A stretch of 21,805 nt of DNA from Azolla pinnata (lineage: Eukaryota > Streptophyta > Polypodiopsida > Salviniales > Salviniaceae), in NCBI GenBank assembly GCA_037176905.1, contig JBBBWG010000001.1:24929-46733 (forward strand). Reading direction: 5' to 3'. The notes under the pieces are model-generated. The model had not been told where the DNA came from, ran no database searches, and worked only from the letters and a program-made list of their open reading frames with translations. Shown here in pieces: positions 7,201-16,431 of this stretch; position 1 is the stretch's first letter; each line of letters starts with the position of its first letter. Position numbers and translations under genes: made by a program.

Positions 7201-8689
7201 ATCAATCTGATCGATCGAGTCAAGGAGTTCTAAATCTATCATATCCTCAAACATCGCTTATAATATTACTCACATTGACCAAAGATTATGAGTGCAACTT
7301 CTAACATGTATTGAAGCTTAGCATTGTAACTTGGGTTTGAGTCTCTCTTATGATTTGTATTTTAATTTCTAGTTTTTGTTTAATTTCAATTTATTGCTAG
7401 TTTTTATTTTAAAAAGAACCTATGGTTTAGTTTGTACTTTTAGAGTATGTTTCTTTATTATTAATAATACTTTTATACTTGAATATAAATTTTTACCATG
7501 CTCCACTTCAACATGTGGTGCAACTTTAAACAAAATAAAGTCTTCAAAGGATCAAAGATTCTGAGCTCACAACATTAACCAGAAAAATGTATCTGAGACA
7601 ACATAGGGTAAGCCAAATTTATAACACCAAACTGCATTACCATTGTTTTGAACTAGGAGATACATAGAACCATCAGCCACAACACTTCAAATCTTGTGTA
7701 TGCTCAAATCGATATGTCCATATTGACCGTAATTTAATTTTATACAGACAAACCAGTAATTGACCAGCCAAATTATCATTGAAACCGATGAGAACAAACA
7801 AGGTATATGTGTATGTATGTATGTATGTATGCATATACACCTTGACTGTTTTACAATGAAAAAATCAAGATTACGATCATGCAAAACAAGCAAGAAGATT
7901 CATCTTGGTTAGCCAGCGTTAAATGGGTGTGTGGGATGGACCAATCTCAGGGTGTATCTATCACTTTTCTAACGGATTGACATATTTTGACCTAGAGCTC
8001 TAATGTGCTATTTCTAGTGCTGAGCTCAATGCCCTCCTATTTTTGGTGTGTGCTGTACCAAAATTACATCTCTCTGTTAGTGTCTAATATGTATACGGGA
8101 AGGGGGTGAGAGTAGAGGGATGAAAGGTGATTATAAATTGTGAAGACTCATTAATATGGATATTTTGTCCCTCTATATTACCTTTGTTGTTGGCGTACAT
8201 CTATTGTAGAAAAACACATTACTCAATATTTTATAAGCATGACAGTGCTCTTCGGCCAAAGTATGTTGTCATAATTCATCATTTTTAGTTCCCATGTTAT
8301 AACCAAATTTATTTACCCGATCGTAACTCTCGTTGTTTTTATTTTTCTATCATCTTCCCCTTTATAAGGCTACCCCAACTTAGGATTAGAATTTTTGAAA
8401 ACGATATCAGATTAGGGTTTAATGAGAAACTAGGGGCTGACTTTCGAATAACATTCGCTTGACTAGGCTCCAGAGCACTCTCCTTGCCAAGAGAACCAGA
8501 TTAAGTTAACTAAGAGATACTTACAAAGTTGCAAGGAGTAGCTAGGATTTAAATCAAAGGTTAATTTGTATTGATATATGTATTCATTACCTCCTCAACA
8601 CCACTATCACTTTTGTATTCATACTTTTTAACACTTATAATGATAAGTACTTAATAACTATTATAAACAAGCAAGTGAAAGGGAACTAC
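7201..8689. other. AT-rich intergenic region without recognisable genes
   Basis: Both strands are closed by frequent stops and no translation over 70 codons looks real. The only discrete feature is a short (GTAT)n microsatellite at about 7811-7830. No sign of terminal repeats or of the duplicated blocks that dominate the region to the right. Confidence 0.5.
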
Positions 8690-9492
8690 GTTTGAATCAA
8701 GTTATTAACAAGGGTATCTTCTTCTTCTTTGTTAAAAGCAAACTTTGGCCGTATATTAGGGTCAAGTTCCTTCTCCCTCAAAAACTTTGTACAATAAGTC
8801 TTGACCATAATAATTAGAATTCCTTTATTACTAGTTGGAATTGATGGTCGTTTGGTGGATCATTCAATATCCTACATTCACTCTAAGATTTAGTGTCAGG
8901 GGAGTCTTCATTCACATGAATCACAAGATCTAATACTTCACTTACTTCAAAGTGTACAAGACTAACTTTATCCTCTAATTGACATGTTTCTTCCTCCTCT
9001 TGATTCCTTCGTCTTTTCCTTATCTACTCAGCCCTTGTTCCTCTATGTAAATCTTGCTACTCTAATTTTTTCTGTTGCCCAAACCCCCTAAAAGATTTAG
9101 ACAATTCACGAAACAAGTGAAATTAATAGTCAATGCATAACGACATGCTCGATATCACATTACCAATAAAATTGTCAACCTCATACCAAACACTTTCATT
9201 TGTCATCATTTTTAACTATATGTACTTTATCAAATAGTTTAAAGCATTTACGTGAATAACTTGAGAACATAAAAACTTCACTATATTTTTTGGCATATTA
9301 GTTAAAATATTAACTGGGAACTTAGCCCGAAAAGTCTTTAGATCTACAATACCTTGTGAGAATGATTAGATCTATCGTTAATTTTAAATTAACGTCTTTT
9401 CTCCTTCCCTTTATTTTGTTTGTCTATTGTTTTTGTTAACAAAATACTAAAGGAAAAAGGCGACATGATATAATTAGATTTTGCTTCAATTT
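8690..9492 (-). pseudogene. Decayed copy of exon 1 of the unknown minus-strand gene (copy gamma)
   Basis: On the minus strand, bases 9345-9160 translate with interruptions to Ala-Lys-Phe-Pro-Val-Asn-Ile-Leu, then Lys-Phe-Leu-Cys-Ser-Gln-Val-Ile-x-Val-x-Ala-Leu-Asn. This parallels FPVKFPHILV and KFLCSKVMDVSALN of the intact copy. On the plus strand, 8700-8830 and 8890-9010 mirror the later part of exon 1 (CTTGACCATAATAAT, TTCAAAGTGTACA, TTTATCCTCTAATTG). The frame is broken by stops and indels. It covers most of exon 1 and the 5' flank, and ends where repeat block A begins. Confidence 0.7.
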
Positions 9493-10375
9493 GAAGTTAT
9501 ATATATATTGGGTGTGTTAATCCATTTAATGTGTGCCTGTTATATGAATTTGTATAAACGTGTGTGTGTGTGTGTGGTTGTGTGTAATCTGTGTCGATGT
9601 GCATGGACGTGCATGTATGTGTATACCTTGTTATACACCAATTAAATGGACGTTGGGGCAAGCGCGCTCTATTAAATAGAGTAAACCCTAGCTATGTATT
9701 ACAAAAACCCCCTTTGGGCATACATCATATCTTTCTCCCTAGTCCACTCTCCTTCTCCCCTTTCCTCTTGGTGTACAACAATTGCCAATAGGCATAATGA
9801 CTTCACCCCGTGTATTCGTTAACAATAGAACTTATTCGTATGTTTAAGCAAAGATACAAACGTTTGTGCAAGTGGTGGTGCATGGATAATGAATGCCAAA
9901 AAATATAATACAAAACACAGTCATAAATAAATCAACTAACAATTTTAATAAAAATAGGGGAAGAACTTAAAATAATACTCATTAAAGTCCACAGGACCAA
10001 AATATTAGCTATTATAAAATGTTTCTAGACTCTAAAAGATAAATCTGTTTATTTTTATGTATATCAATATTTCACACCATGTGATCTATAGCAAACGAAA
10101 TAGATTTAAATAATCTATCGTTGAAGCCTTAGACTTTTGAAGCCTATAATTTTTATTAAAAGCTTAGTCAAAAGGTAAAATAGAAAGTTTGATTCAATCA
10201 AAATATAAAAAGAAAAAACAATAGAATAATCAAATAATTATATTTAAAATTGAATTATCATCATGTTTGTTATCTTCTTTCTTGTTTTAAAAAACTTCAC
10301 CGTCTTTGGCCATCTACTAACGAATATGTTAGTGTTCATTATATTTTATTATTTTATATTCGATCTTCAGTACAA
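9493..10375 (+). repeat. Repeat block A (copy at 11618-12510)
   Basis: The block starts at a TATATATAT tract followed by GGGTGTGTTAATCCATTTAATG and a GT microsatellite, and includes ATACACCAATTAAATGGACG and AATAGAGTAAACCCTAGCTA. From about 9810 it is homologous to the middle of the unknown minus-strand gene: intron 2, decayed exon 2 (9960-10130), intron 1, and the last codons of exon 1 (10245-10320, with AACTTCACCGTCTTTGGC). So it is part gene fragment, part 3' flank of unknown nature. A second copy with scattered mismatches and small indels lies at 11618-12510. Confidence 0.75.
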
Positions 10376-10867
10376 AATAATTTTTTCTTATACCCTCACA
10401 TCTTAAACCAATGCTCTAAGATACAATATTGTATGTAAATAAGAGTTTAGTATTTTTTAATGTTGTTTTAGTAATAAGGGAAAAGATATATGCAATTGTA
10501 TGGAGCAAAGATATATATGCCAAACTGATTCAATATAAGTTGATTTTATGCAGATTAATGAGAGATATGTACATGAATTAAATTTCTTAAGAGAAAGATA
10601 TTAACATTAAAAAGTTAGTAGCGATAAGTATAAAGAATTGGTTAGAAGTATGGGAAAAACAACTCAAGTAGAAGAAAAGTTTGTGCCATTCAAGCTTTGA
10701 ATATCCTTTTAACACATCTTAAGACTCAAAGGTATACTTCGACAAAAGTTAATATCAAGTATGAGCTCAAGTGCCCATACCATATTTGTGGAGCTCCAAC
10801 CTTGCCATGTTTTATCATGAAAACAACAGAGAAAAAAAGAGTTTCAGATTGTTGGAAAAAACTGTCT
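10376..10867. other. Unassigned AT-rich stretch between blocks A and B
   Basis: No gene is recognised. Plus-strand frames at 10697-10885 and 10771-11007 are short and unlike anything I know. Bases 10782-10799 (ATACCATATTTGTGGAGCTC) nearly match the right arm of the foldback at 12713-12838, suggesting a shared ancestral element end. Confidence 0.35.
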
Positions 10868-11617
10868 TTAAGGGCTCTAGACTAAAATACACAAAATTTA
10901 TTACTAAGGTTAGGTGGAGATATATATCTCCTGGCATCCTCAAACACTCAGACAACATGGTTGTTTGTATGGAATTGTTAGCATGCTTATTATTGAGGTT
11001 TACATAGAATCATGTGTGCATTTTCCAATTGAAATATAGGTTCCAAGTCTTCAAATTCGGGATCCAAATTGTGCAATCAGAAATAAAAATTCTGAGGATA
11101 AAAACAAACATTTGATCCCCACATTATCAGCCTTGGATTAGCCACCGACACTTGGTGGTATCTAGTGGATTGTTAGAACAAACAAGTGAAAATAAGACAA
11201 AATTCTATTGTTTATGCCGTTGAATTAGATCCTCCAATGTGTATTGTCCAAGTCAATCACGATTGCCTCTACCAGTTATACCCACCTAGAAGATCAAATC
11301 CATTTTGGAGCTGAAAATTTTCATTTCAAATTTGAACGTTACTTGTAATTAGACTATTCATTTAACAAACAAGATTCTATTGTGATTAGTTCAGAATCTT
11401 AATTTATGGGAAAATAAAAAAAAGATGTTTTACTTTGCTTGATACGTAGATTATGGCTAGAAGATGATATTGCTTTCTTGCACGATCCTTCTGAATTTTT
11501 TGTAGTTCATTTTCATATAAAGATTTAAATTGTTCGAGTTAGGCAGAGTGATAAGAGACCATGAGACATTATTTGAGCGGATCGAAACACCTAAGGCGGC
11601 TAAATTCTCGATTAGAA
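10868..11617 (+). repeat. Repeat block B (copy at 13945-14689)
   Basis: About 750 bases running from TTAAGGGCTCTAGACTAAAA to CACCTAAGGCGGCTAAATTC. It recurs 3.1 kb downstream with few differences, making it the most similar repeat pair in the window. Neither copy holds a long open frame. The last 60 bases read RVIRDHE-x-x-FERIETPKAAEF in one frame in the second copy, which could be a retroelement remnant, but this is weak. The left junction falls in a TTTAAGG word shared with the end of block C. Confidence 0.85.
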
Positions 11618-11680
11618 GTCATATATATATATGGGTGTGCTAATGCATTTAATGTGTGCCTGTTATATGAATTTGTACAA

Positions 11681-11715
<35 letters not shown>

Positions 11716-12712
11716 GTTGTATGTAATTTGTGTCGGTGTGCATGGAGGTGCATGTAAGTGTGTACCTTGTTATACACCAATTGAATGGACGCCGGGCAGG
11801 TGCGCTTTGTTAAATAGAGTAAACCCTAGCTATATACTATAAAAAACCCCCTTCTGGGCATACGTCATACCTTTCTCCTTCTACTCTCCTTCTCCCCTTT
11901 TCTCTTGGTGTACAACAATTGACCATAGGCATAATGACTTCACACCCTATATTCATTAACAATAGAATGTATACATATGTTTAAGCAAATATACAAACGT
12001 TTGTGCAAGTGGTTGTGCATGGATAATGAATGCCAAAAAATATGATACAAAAGATAGTCATAAATCAATCGAATAACAATTTTAACAAAAATAGGGGAAA
12101 AACTTAAAATAATACTCACTAAAGTCCCCGGGACCAAAATATTAGCCATTATAAAATGTTTATAGACTCTAAAAGAAAATTTTGTTTATTTTTATGTATA
12201 TCAATATTTCCCACTGCGTGATTTATAGCAAATGAAATAGATTTAAATAATCTATCATTGAGGCCTTAGACTTTTGAATCCTACATTTTTTATTAAAATT
12301 TTAGTGAAAAGGTAAAATAGAAAATTTGATTCAATCAAAATATTTAAAAAAAGAATAGAATAATCAAATAATTATATTTAAAATTGAATTATCACCATGC
12401 TTGTTATCTTCTTTTTTGTCTTAAAAAACCTCACCGTCTTTGGCCATCTACTAAGGAATCTATTAGTGCTCATTGTAATTTATTATTTTATGTTCAACCT
12501 TCAGTAGAATTTGTACTATCAGCAGAGTCATTATCCATATAAACTAAAAGATCTAATGTTTTGCTCGCTTCAAAGTGTACAAGAACAACTTTATCCTCTA
12601 ATTGTATTTTTTTTTCACTTTTTTCCCATGTCTTTTTCTTTTCTTGTCATCCCTTTTTCCTTTATGTACATCTTGTTGCTCCAATTTCTTCCATTTCATA
12701 AAATCTCAAAAG
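11618..12712 (+). repeat. Repeat block A' with further decayed exon 1 of the unknown gene
   Basis: Second copy of block A (9493-10375), beginning at TATATATATATGGGTGTGCTAATGC. It continues past the end of A: from about 12500 to 12712 it keeps more of exon 1 of the minus-strand gene (plus-strand words GCAGAGTCATTATCCATATAA, TTCAAAGTGTACAAGAACAA, TTTATCCTCTAATTG). The gene sequence is broken by stops and a poly-T run. The left edge abuts block B directly, so A' joined to B is a novel junction not seen at A. Confidence 0.75.
11682..11711. repeat. (GT)n microsatellite
   Basis: About 15 GT units inside block A'. The matching place in block A (about 9560-9575) has roughly half as many, so the tract changed length after duplication. 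The open frame reading through it as poly Cys-Val is an artefact. Confidence 0.9.
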
Positions 12713-12838
12713 GTTTAGAGGAGGACCATAAATAGAGTTCCACGAATATGGTCTACATATGAGTAAACGATAATTTTAATCGTAAAACTCATATGTTTAC
12801 CATATTTGTGGAGCTCTATTTATGGTCCTTGACTAAAC
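12713..12838. repeat. Foldback element: near-perfect inverted repeat
   Basis: The arms run from GTTTAG (12713) to about 12771 and from about 12780 to CTAAAC (12838). The inner 50 bases of each arm (starting GGACCATAAATAGAG and ending CTCTATTTATGGTCC) pair with only about six mismatches around a short centre near 12775. No target-site duplication is obvious. The size and structure fit a small MITE-like or foldback element. An alternative is an inverted duplication formed during repair. Part of one arm (ACCATATTTGTGGAGCTC) recurs at about 10784. Confidence 0.85.
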
Positions 12839-13122
12839 ACTAACGTGTTTTATCAAACAATAATTCGTTGAGAGTTTATCTAATTATATCATTTTGGAAG
12901 TGTATTTATTAGTCATGTTGGTAGATTTGGAAAGTTGTATTATAGAGGTTTATGTAAACTAATGTTTGGTTGAAACGAAAGAAATAAGAAGCACAATAAG
13001 GGGCGAAAGAGACGAAAGAGCAAGTAAAAAGAGAAAGAAATGTTGCTACTTAACAAGACTTTACTTCTTTTACAAAAGATGCAATATTCAATTACGAAGT
13101 AAGGATTTATAACGGAATTTAA
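12839..13122. other. Unassigned AT-rich spacer
   Basis: Nothing recognisable. Contains a purine-rich run at about 12975-13040 (GAAAGAAATAAGAAG and GGCGAAAGAGACGAAAGAG) but no coding pattern. Confidence 0.4.
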
Positions 13123-13492
13123 GATGTTATATTAAAGCCTTTTATAAAAAGTTTATGAGAGTGAAAGAATATGAATCGTTGGGGCTAGAGACAGTAAGAT
13201 TTTTGTTATAAGAGAAAAGAAGTTGAGGATTGTAATGACTATTGAATTAAAAGATAACTTATTAGTTAACCTTTTTTTTTCTTTTCTATTTTAGAATTGA
13301 ATTTAAATTTAGACTTTATGTTTGTCCTTTTTTTAATTGAAAATATAGGTCTTTTCTAAATGTTATAGTGCTTAAGATATTTTAATGTGCTACATACATA
13401 ATTAGTCAAGTTATTAAAGATATTAATATGTATAAAGATTAACTTAAATATATAGTGTTTTGGTATATTGATGGCGATATGTAGTTTTAAGG
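13123..13492 (+). repeat. Repeat C1, first of a tandem pair
   Basis: About 370 bases from GATGTTATATTAAAG to GCGATATGTAGTTTTAAGG. A second copy, C2, starts 455 bases later. Differences are few (single substitutions and the length of T-runs), so the duplication is recent. No coding pattern and no terminal inverted repeats are seen. Confidence 0.9.
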
Positions 13493-13577
13493 ATAGAGAC
13501 TTAAGAGTCTACTGATGTTTAAATAATAGAGTATAAAGATAATGACACACCTACAATGTAATGTTTGTAAATTATCG

Positions 13578-13950
13578 GATGTTATATTAAAGCTTTTTAT
13601 AAAAAGTTTATGAGAGTGAAAAAATATGAATCGTTGGGGCTAGAGACAGTAAGATTTTTGTTATAGGAGAAAAGAAGTTGAGGATTGTAATGACTATTGA
13701 ATTAAAAGATAACTTAGTAGTTAACCTTTTTTTTTTTCTTTTCTATTTTAGAATTGAATTTAAATTTAGACTTTATATTTGTCTTTTTTTTAAATTGAAA
13801 ATATAGGTCTTTTCTAAATGTTATAGTGCTTAAGATATTTTAATGTGCTACATATATAATTAGTCAAGTTATTAAAGATATTAATATGTATAAAGATGAA
13901 CTTAAATATATAGTGTTTTGGTATATTGATGGCGATATGTAGTTTTAAGG
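13578..13950 (+). repeat. Repeat C2, second of a tandem pair, joined to block B'
   Basis: Copy of C1 (13123-13492). Its end, AGTTTTAAGG, runs directly into GCTCTAGACTAAAATAC, the start of block B'. C1 continues instead with ATAGAGAC. The 85-base spacer between C1 and C2 (13493-13577) is unique. The shared TTAAGG at the C2-B' join looks like a short homology used in the rearrangement. Confidence 0.9.
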
Positions 13951-14689
13951 GCTCTAGACTAAAATACACAAAATTTGTTACTAAGGTTGGGTGGAGATAT
14001 ATCTCCTGGCATCCTTAAACACTCAGACAACATGGTTGTTTGTATGGAATTGTTAGCATGCTTATTATTGAGGTTCACATAGAATCATGTGTGCATTTTC
14101 CAATTGAAATATAGGTTCCAAGTCTTCAAATTTGGGATCCAAATTGTGCAATCAGAAATAAAAATTCTGAGGATAAAAACAAACATTTGATCCCCACATT
14201 ATCAACCTTGGATCAGCCATCGACACTTGGTGGCATCTAGTGGATTGTTAGAACAAACAGGTGAAAATAAGACAAAGTTCTATTGTCCATGCCGTCGAAT
14301 TAGATCTTCCAATGTGTATTGTCCAAGTCAATCATGATTGCCTCTGCCAGTTATACCCACCTAGAAGAAATCCATTTTAGAGTTGAAAAATTTCATTTCA
14401 AATTCGAACGTTACTTGTAATTAGACTATTCATTTAACAAACAAGATTCTATTGTGATTAGTTCAGAATCTTAATTTATGGGAAAATAATAAAAAAATGT
14501 TTTACTTTGTTGGATGCGTAGATTATGGCCAGAAGATGGTATTGCTTTCTTGCACGATCCTTCTGAATTTTTTGTAGTTCATTTTCATATAAAGATTTAA
14601 GTTATTCGAGTTAGGCAGAGTGATAAGAGACCATGAGACATTCTTTGAGCGGATCGAAACACCTAAGGCGGCTGAATTCTCGATCGGAA
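13945..14689 (+). repeat. Repeat block B' (copy of 10868-11617)
   Basis: Second copy of block B with scattered substitutions and a few small indels, for example a short deletion near 14367 and a TA dinucleotide missing near 13998. After CACCTAAGGCGGCTGAATTC it continues into ATCTGACCGAAAGGC, which is not present after B; there block A' follows. This side may therefore be the original right flank. Confidence 0.88.
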
Positions 14690-15431
14690 TCTGACCGAAA
14701 GGCAAGAACAATTATTAATCAACTAGTTCCCTAGTTGAAAGCGGAGGACCCAGAGATCTGCGAGATGATCCAACCACAGAAAATCAGTTTATAAAGGTGC
14801 ATCTCCGAGGCGCACTATCGGGGGCTTAATGCCTATAGCATTGTATTGGGAGCCGAAAAGGAAACTTTCCCATTGTGTTGGTGTTAGTGCCACAATCAGT
14901 GTAAGTGTCGGTGCCAGTGCCAATGTCTGGGGTCTGTAATCGGACCTGTGCCATCGCAACATCTGCTCCAATCGATTTATGTGTAACTCTAGGGCGGGAG
15001 GGTAAGTGGCGCATGCGGCAAATCTTCCTCTACCTTCTAGAAGCCGTCTCGTTGCACTTCTTCCCGATCTTGAGGTTGAGTTCAAATCTATCTTGGGCAC
15101 CGCTGAAACAACAAAAAAAAGAAAATAAAAAGAGAGAGGCTGGTGGGATAGTAGACCACCTTCGCCGTGAAGCGCAATCGCCACAGCTCTCATTTCTCTT
15201 TCTAGAACTTGATTAGGACCCTAAATCCTAATAAAGCATGAGCCCTGGTCCCTGTAACTTTGTGTGTTGCCGATCCATCACGTGTCAATTTTGTGGCGAG
15301 ATCTGGCATTGGCTCGATGATATGAGGCCCCTGTTACAGGCACACGCCGTGCTTGTGGCGATGACTAGCTTGTGGACCACACAACTCCTCTCTTATGTTT
15401 AAATGGCTTCTCTGCTTGGGCACTATAAGCA
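14690..15431. other. Unassigned, GC-richer stretch upstream of the PIP5K promoter repeats
   Basis: No gene is supported. The minus-strand frame 15193-14789 (134 codons) and the plus-strand frame 14905-15216 overlap each other on opposite strands and neither resembles a family I know. A G-box-type word, CACGTGTC, lies at 15279-15286, about 1.15 kb before the PIP5K start codon. Such words bind bZIP or bHLH factors in plant promoters, but a single match this far upstream is weak evidence. Confidence 0.35.
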
Positions 15432-15900
15432 TGGTATTTTTATCTTATATATTAAACATTGGACGATTGTATTTTGTAACCGTCATTGTGCTCTTGTGTC
15501 TCTCATGGGTCATATTGGCATTAAGATTTTTTTCAGATGTATGTTTACGGAACTTTATTTCTTCCGATAAACACGATACTTTTTTTATCTTCTATTAAGC
15601 ATCGGACGATTGTATTTGCAATTGCATCGGATGATTGTATTTGCAATCGCATCGGACTCTCGGAGATGAGTGGGTATACAAACGCTTTGTGTCTCATGGG
15701 CCATATTGGCGTTAAGCAGAGACAGATGTTAATATCCCTCTCTCTCTCTATCTTTCTTTCAATAAACACATTATTTTCATCTTGTATAAAAATTGGATGA
15801 TTGTATTATTAATCGTCAATATAGTCTCATTGATAAGTAGATACACAAACATTACTATACACATTGTCTCATGGCTCATATTGGCCCTAAGCATAGAGGG
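15432..15900 (+). repeat. Three tandem, diverged units upstream of PIP5K
   Basis: Two markers recur in order: GGA(C/T)GATTGTATT at 15461, 15604/15629 and 15795, and TCTCATGG-(G/C)-(T/C)CATATTGGC at 15501, 15692 and 15867. This gives a unit of roughly 165-190 bases. The middle unit also holds a 25-base tandem repeat (15599-15656, ATCGGA-GATTGTATTTGCAAT twice). The last unit continues into the PIP5K leader. Only this last unit is present in the distant copy at 3215. The repeated open frames here are by-products. Confidence 0.75.
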
Positions 15901-16431
15901 AGACAGAGAGGTTAATATATCTATCTCTCTCTCTCCTTCAATGGATAGAAGAGATACTCTTCTCTCATTCATTCTCTCTCTTCCCCTGTCCTTTTCATTG
16001 CTAGATTCTCCACCAGATTCCTCTTTTGTTTTTTGTACCTGTGCCCCAAAACATGCCCTTCATTCTTAACACAGATTTCCATCTCCTCAAAAGCTTCAAC
16101 CACCAATACAGCTTCTTTTGCTTCTCCTCCTCCTCCTCCTCCTGTTCTCTCCCTTCACCTGTGGCCTGCTGCTTCTGCTTGATGCATCAACTGCATTGCT
16201 TCAGACACAGCAAGGGGCAGTAGCTAAGGGGAAGAGGAGAATAGAGAGGGGCACAAGGTCCAAAAACACAAGGACAAGGACAGGGGGCCAGGACTAGGCA
16301 GCACCTGCAGCAGCACAGAAGAAGCTTCATGATCTTGACTTCAGCATAGCAGAAAGAAACCTCTATCTGGCTTATCTGGCTGATTGCTCCAGAGAGAGAG
16401 AGAGACAGAGAGCGGTTTCCGGTCGTTCTGC
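15796..16431 (+). promoter_or_regulatory. Probable core promoter and 5' leader of PIP5K
   Basis: Sequence immediately before the PIP5K start codon, duplicated in diverged form at 3215-3822. It holds pyrimidine-rich CT tracts (15922-15995), a (TCC)n run at about 16124-16142, and a GA tract (16391-16412) just before the start codon. CT and GA tracts are common in plant promoters and leaders. A TATA-like TGTATAAAAATTGG lies at 15783-15796, but no transcription start can be fixed from sequence. Several short upstream ATG codons occur (for example 16054 and 16182), so translation control by upstream frames is possible if the leader starts early. Confidence 0.5.

Noticed and set aside
9640-9700. 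Telomere-like AAACCCTAG word in blocks A and A' as an interstitial telomere
   Set aside because: Only one unit is present in each copy; a single AAACCCTA word is common in plant promoters.
11561-11842. 93-codon plus-strand frame with a Cys-Val run
   Set aside because: It reads through the GT microsatellite across the B to A' junction; not a gene.
14789-15216. 134-codon minus-strand frame and 103-codon plus-strand frame overlapping each other
   Set aside because: No family resemblance; opposite-strand overlap and biased composition suggest chance frames. A retroelement remnant cannot be excluded.
16384-16431. PIP5K start at 16384 giving a longer N-terminus
   Set aside because: The codon there is TTG and the extra residues come from the GA repeat; the first in-frame ATG is at 16432.
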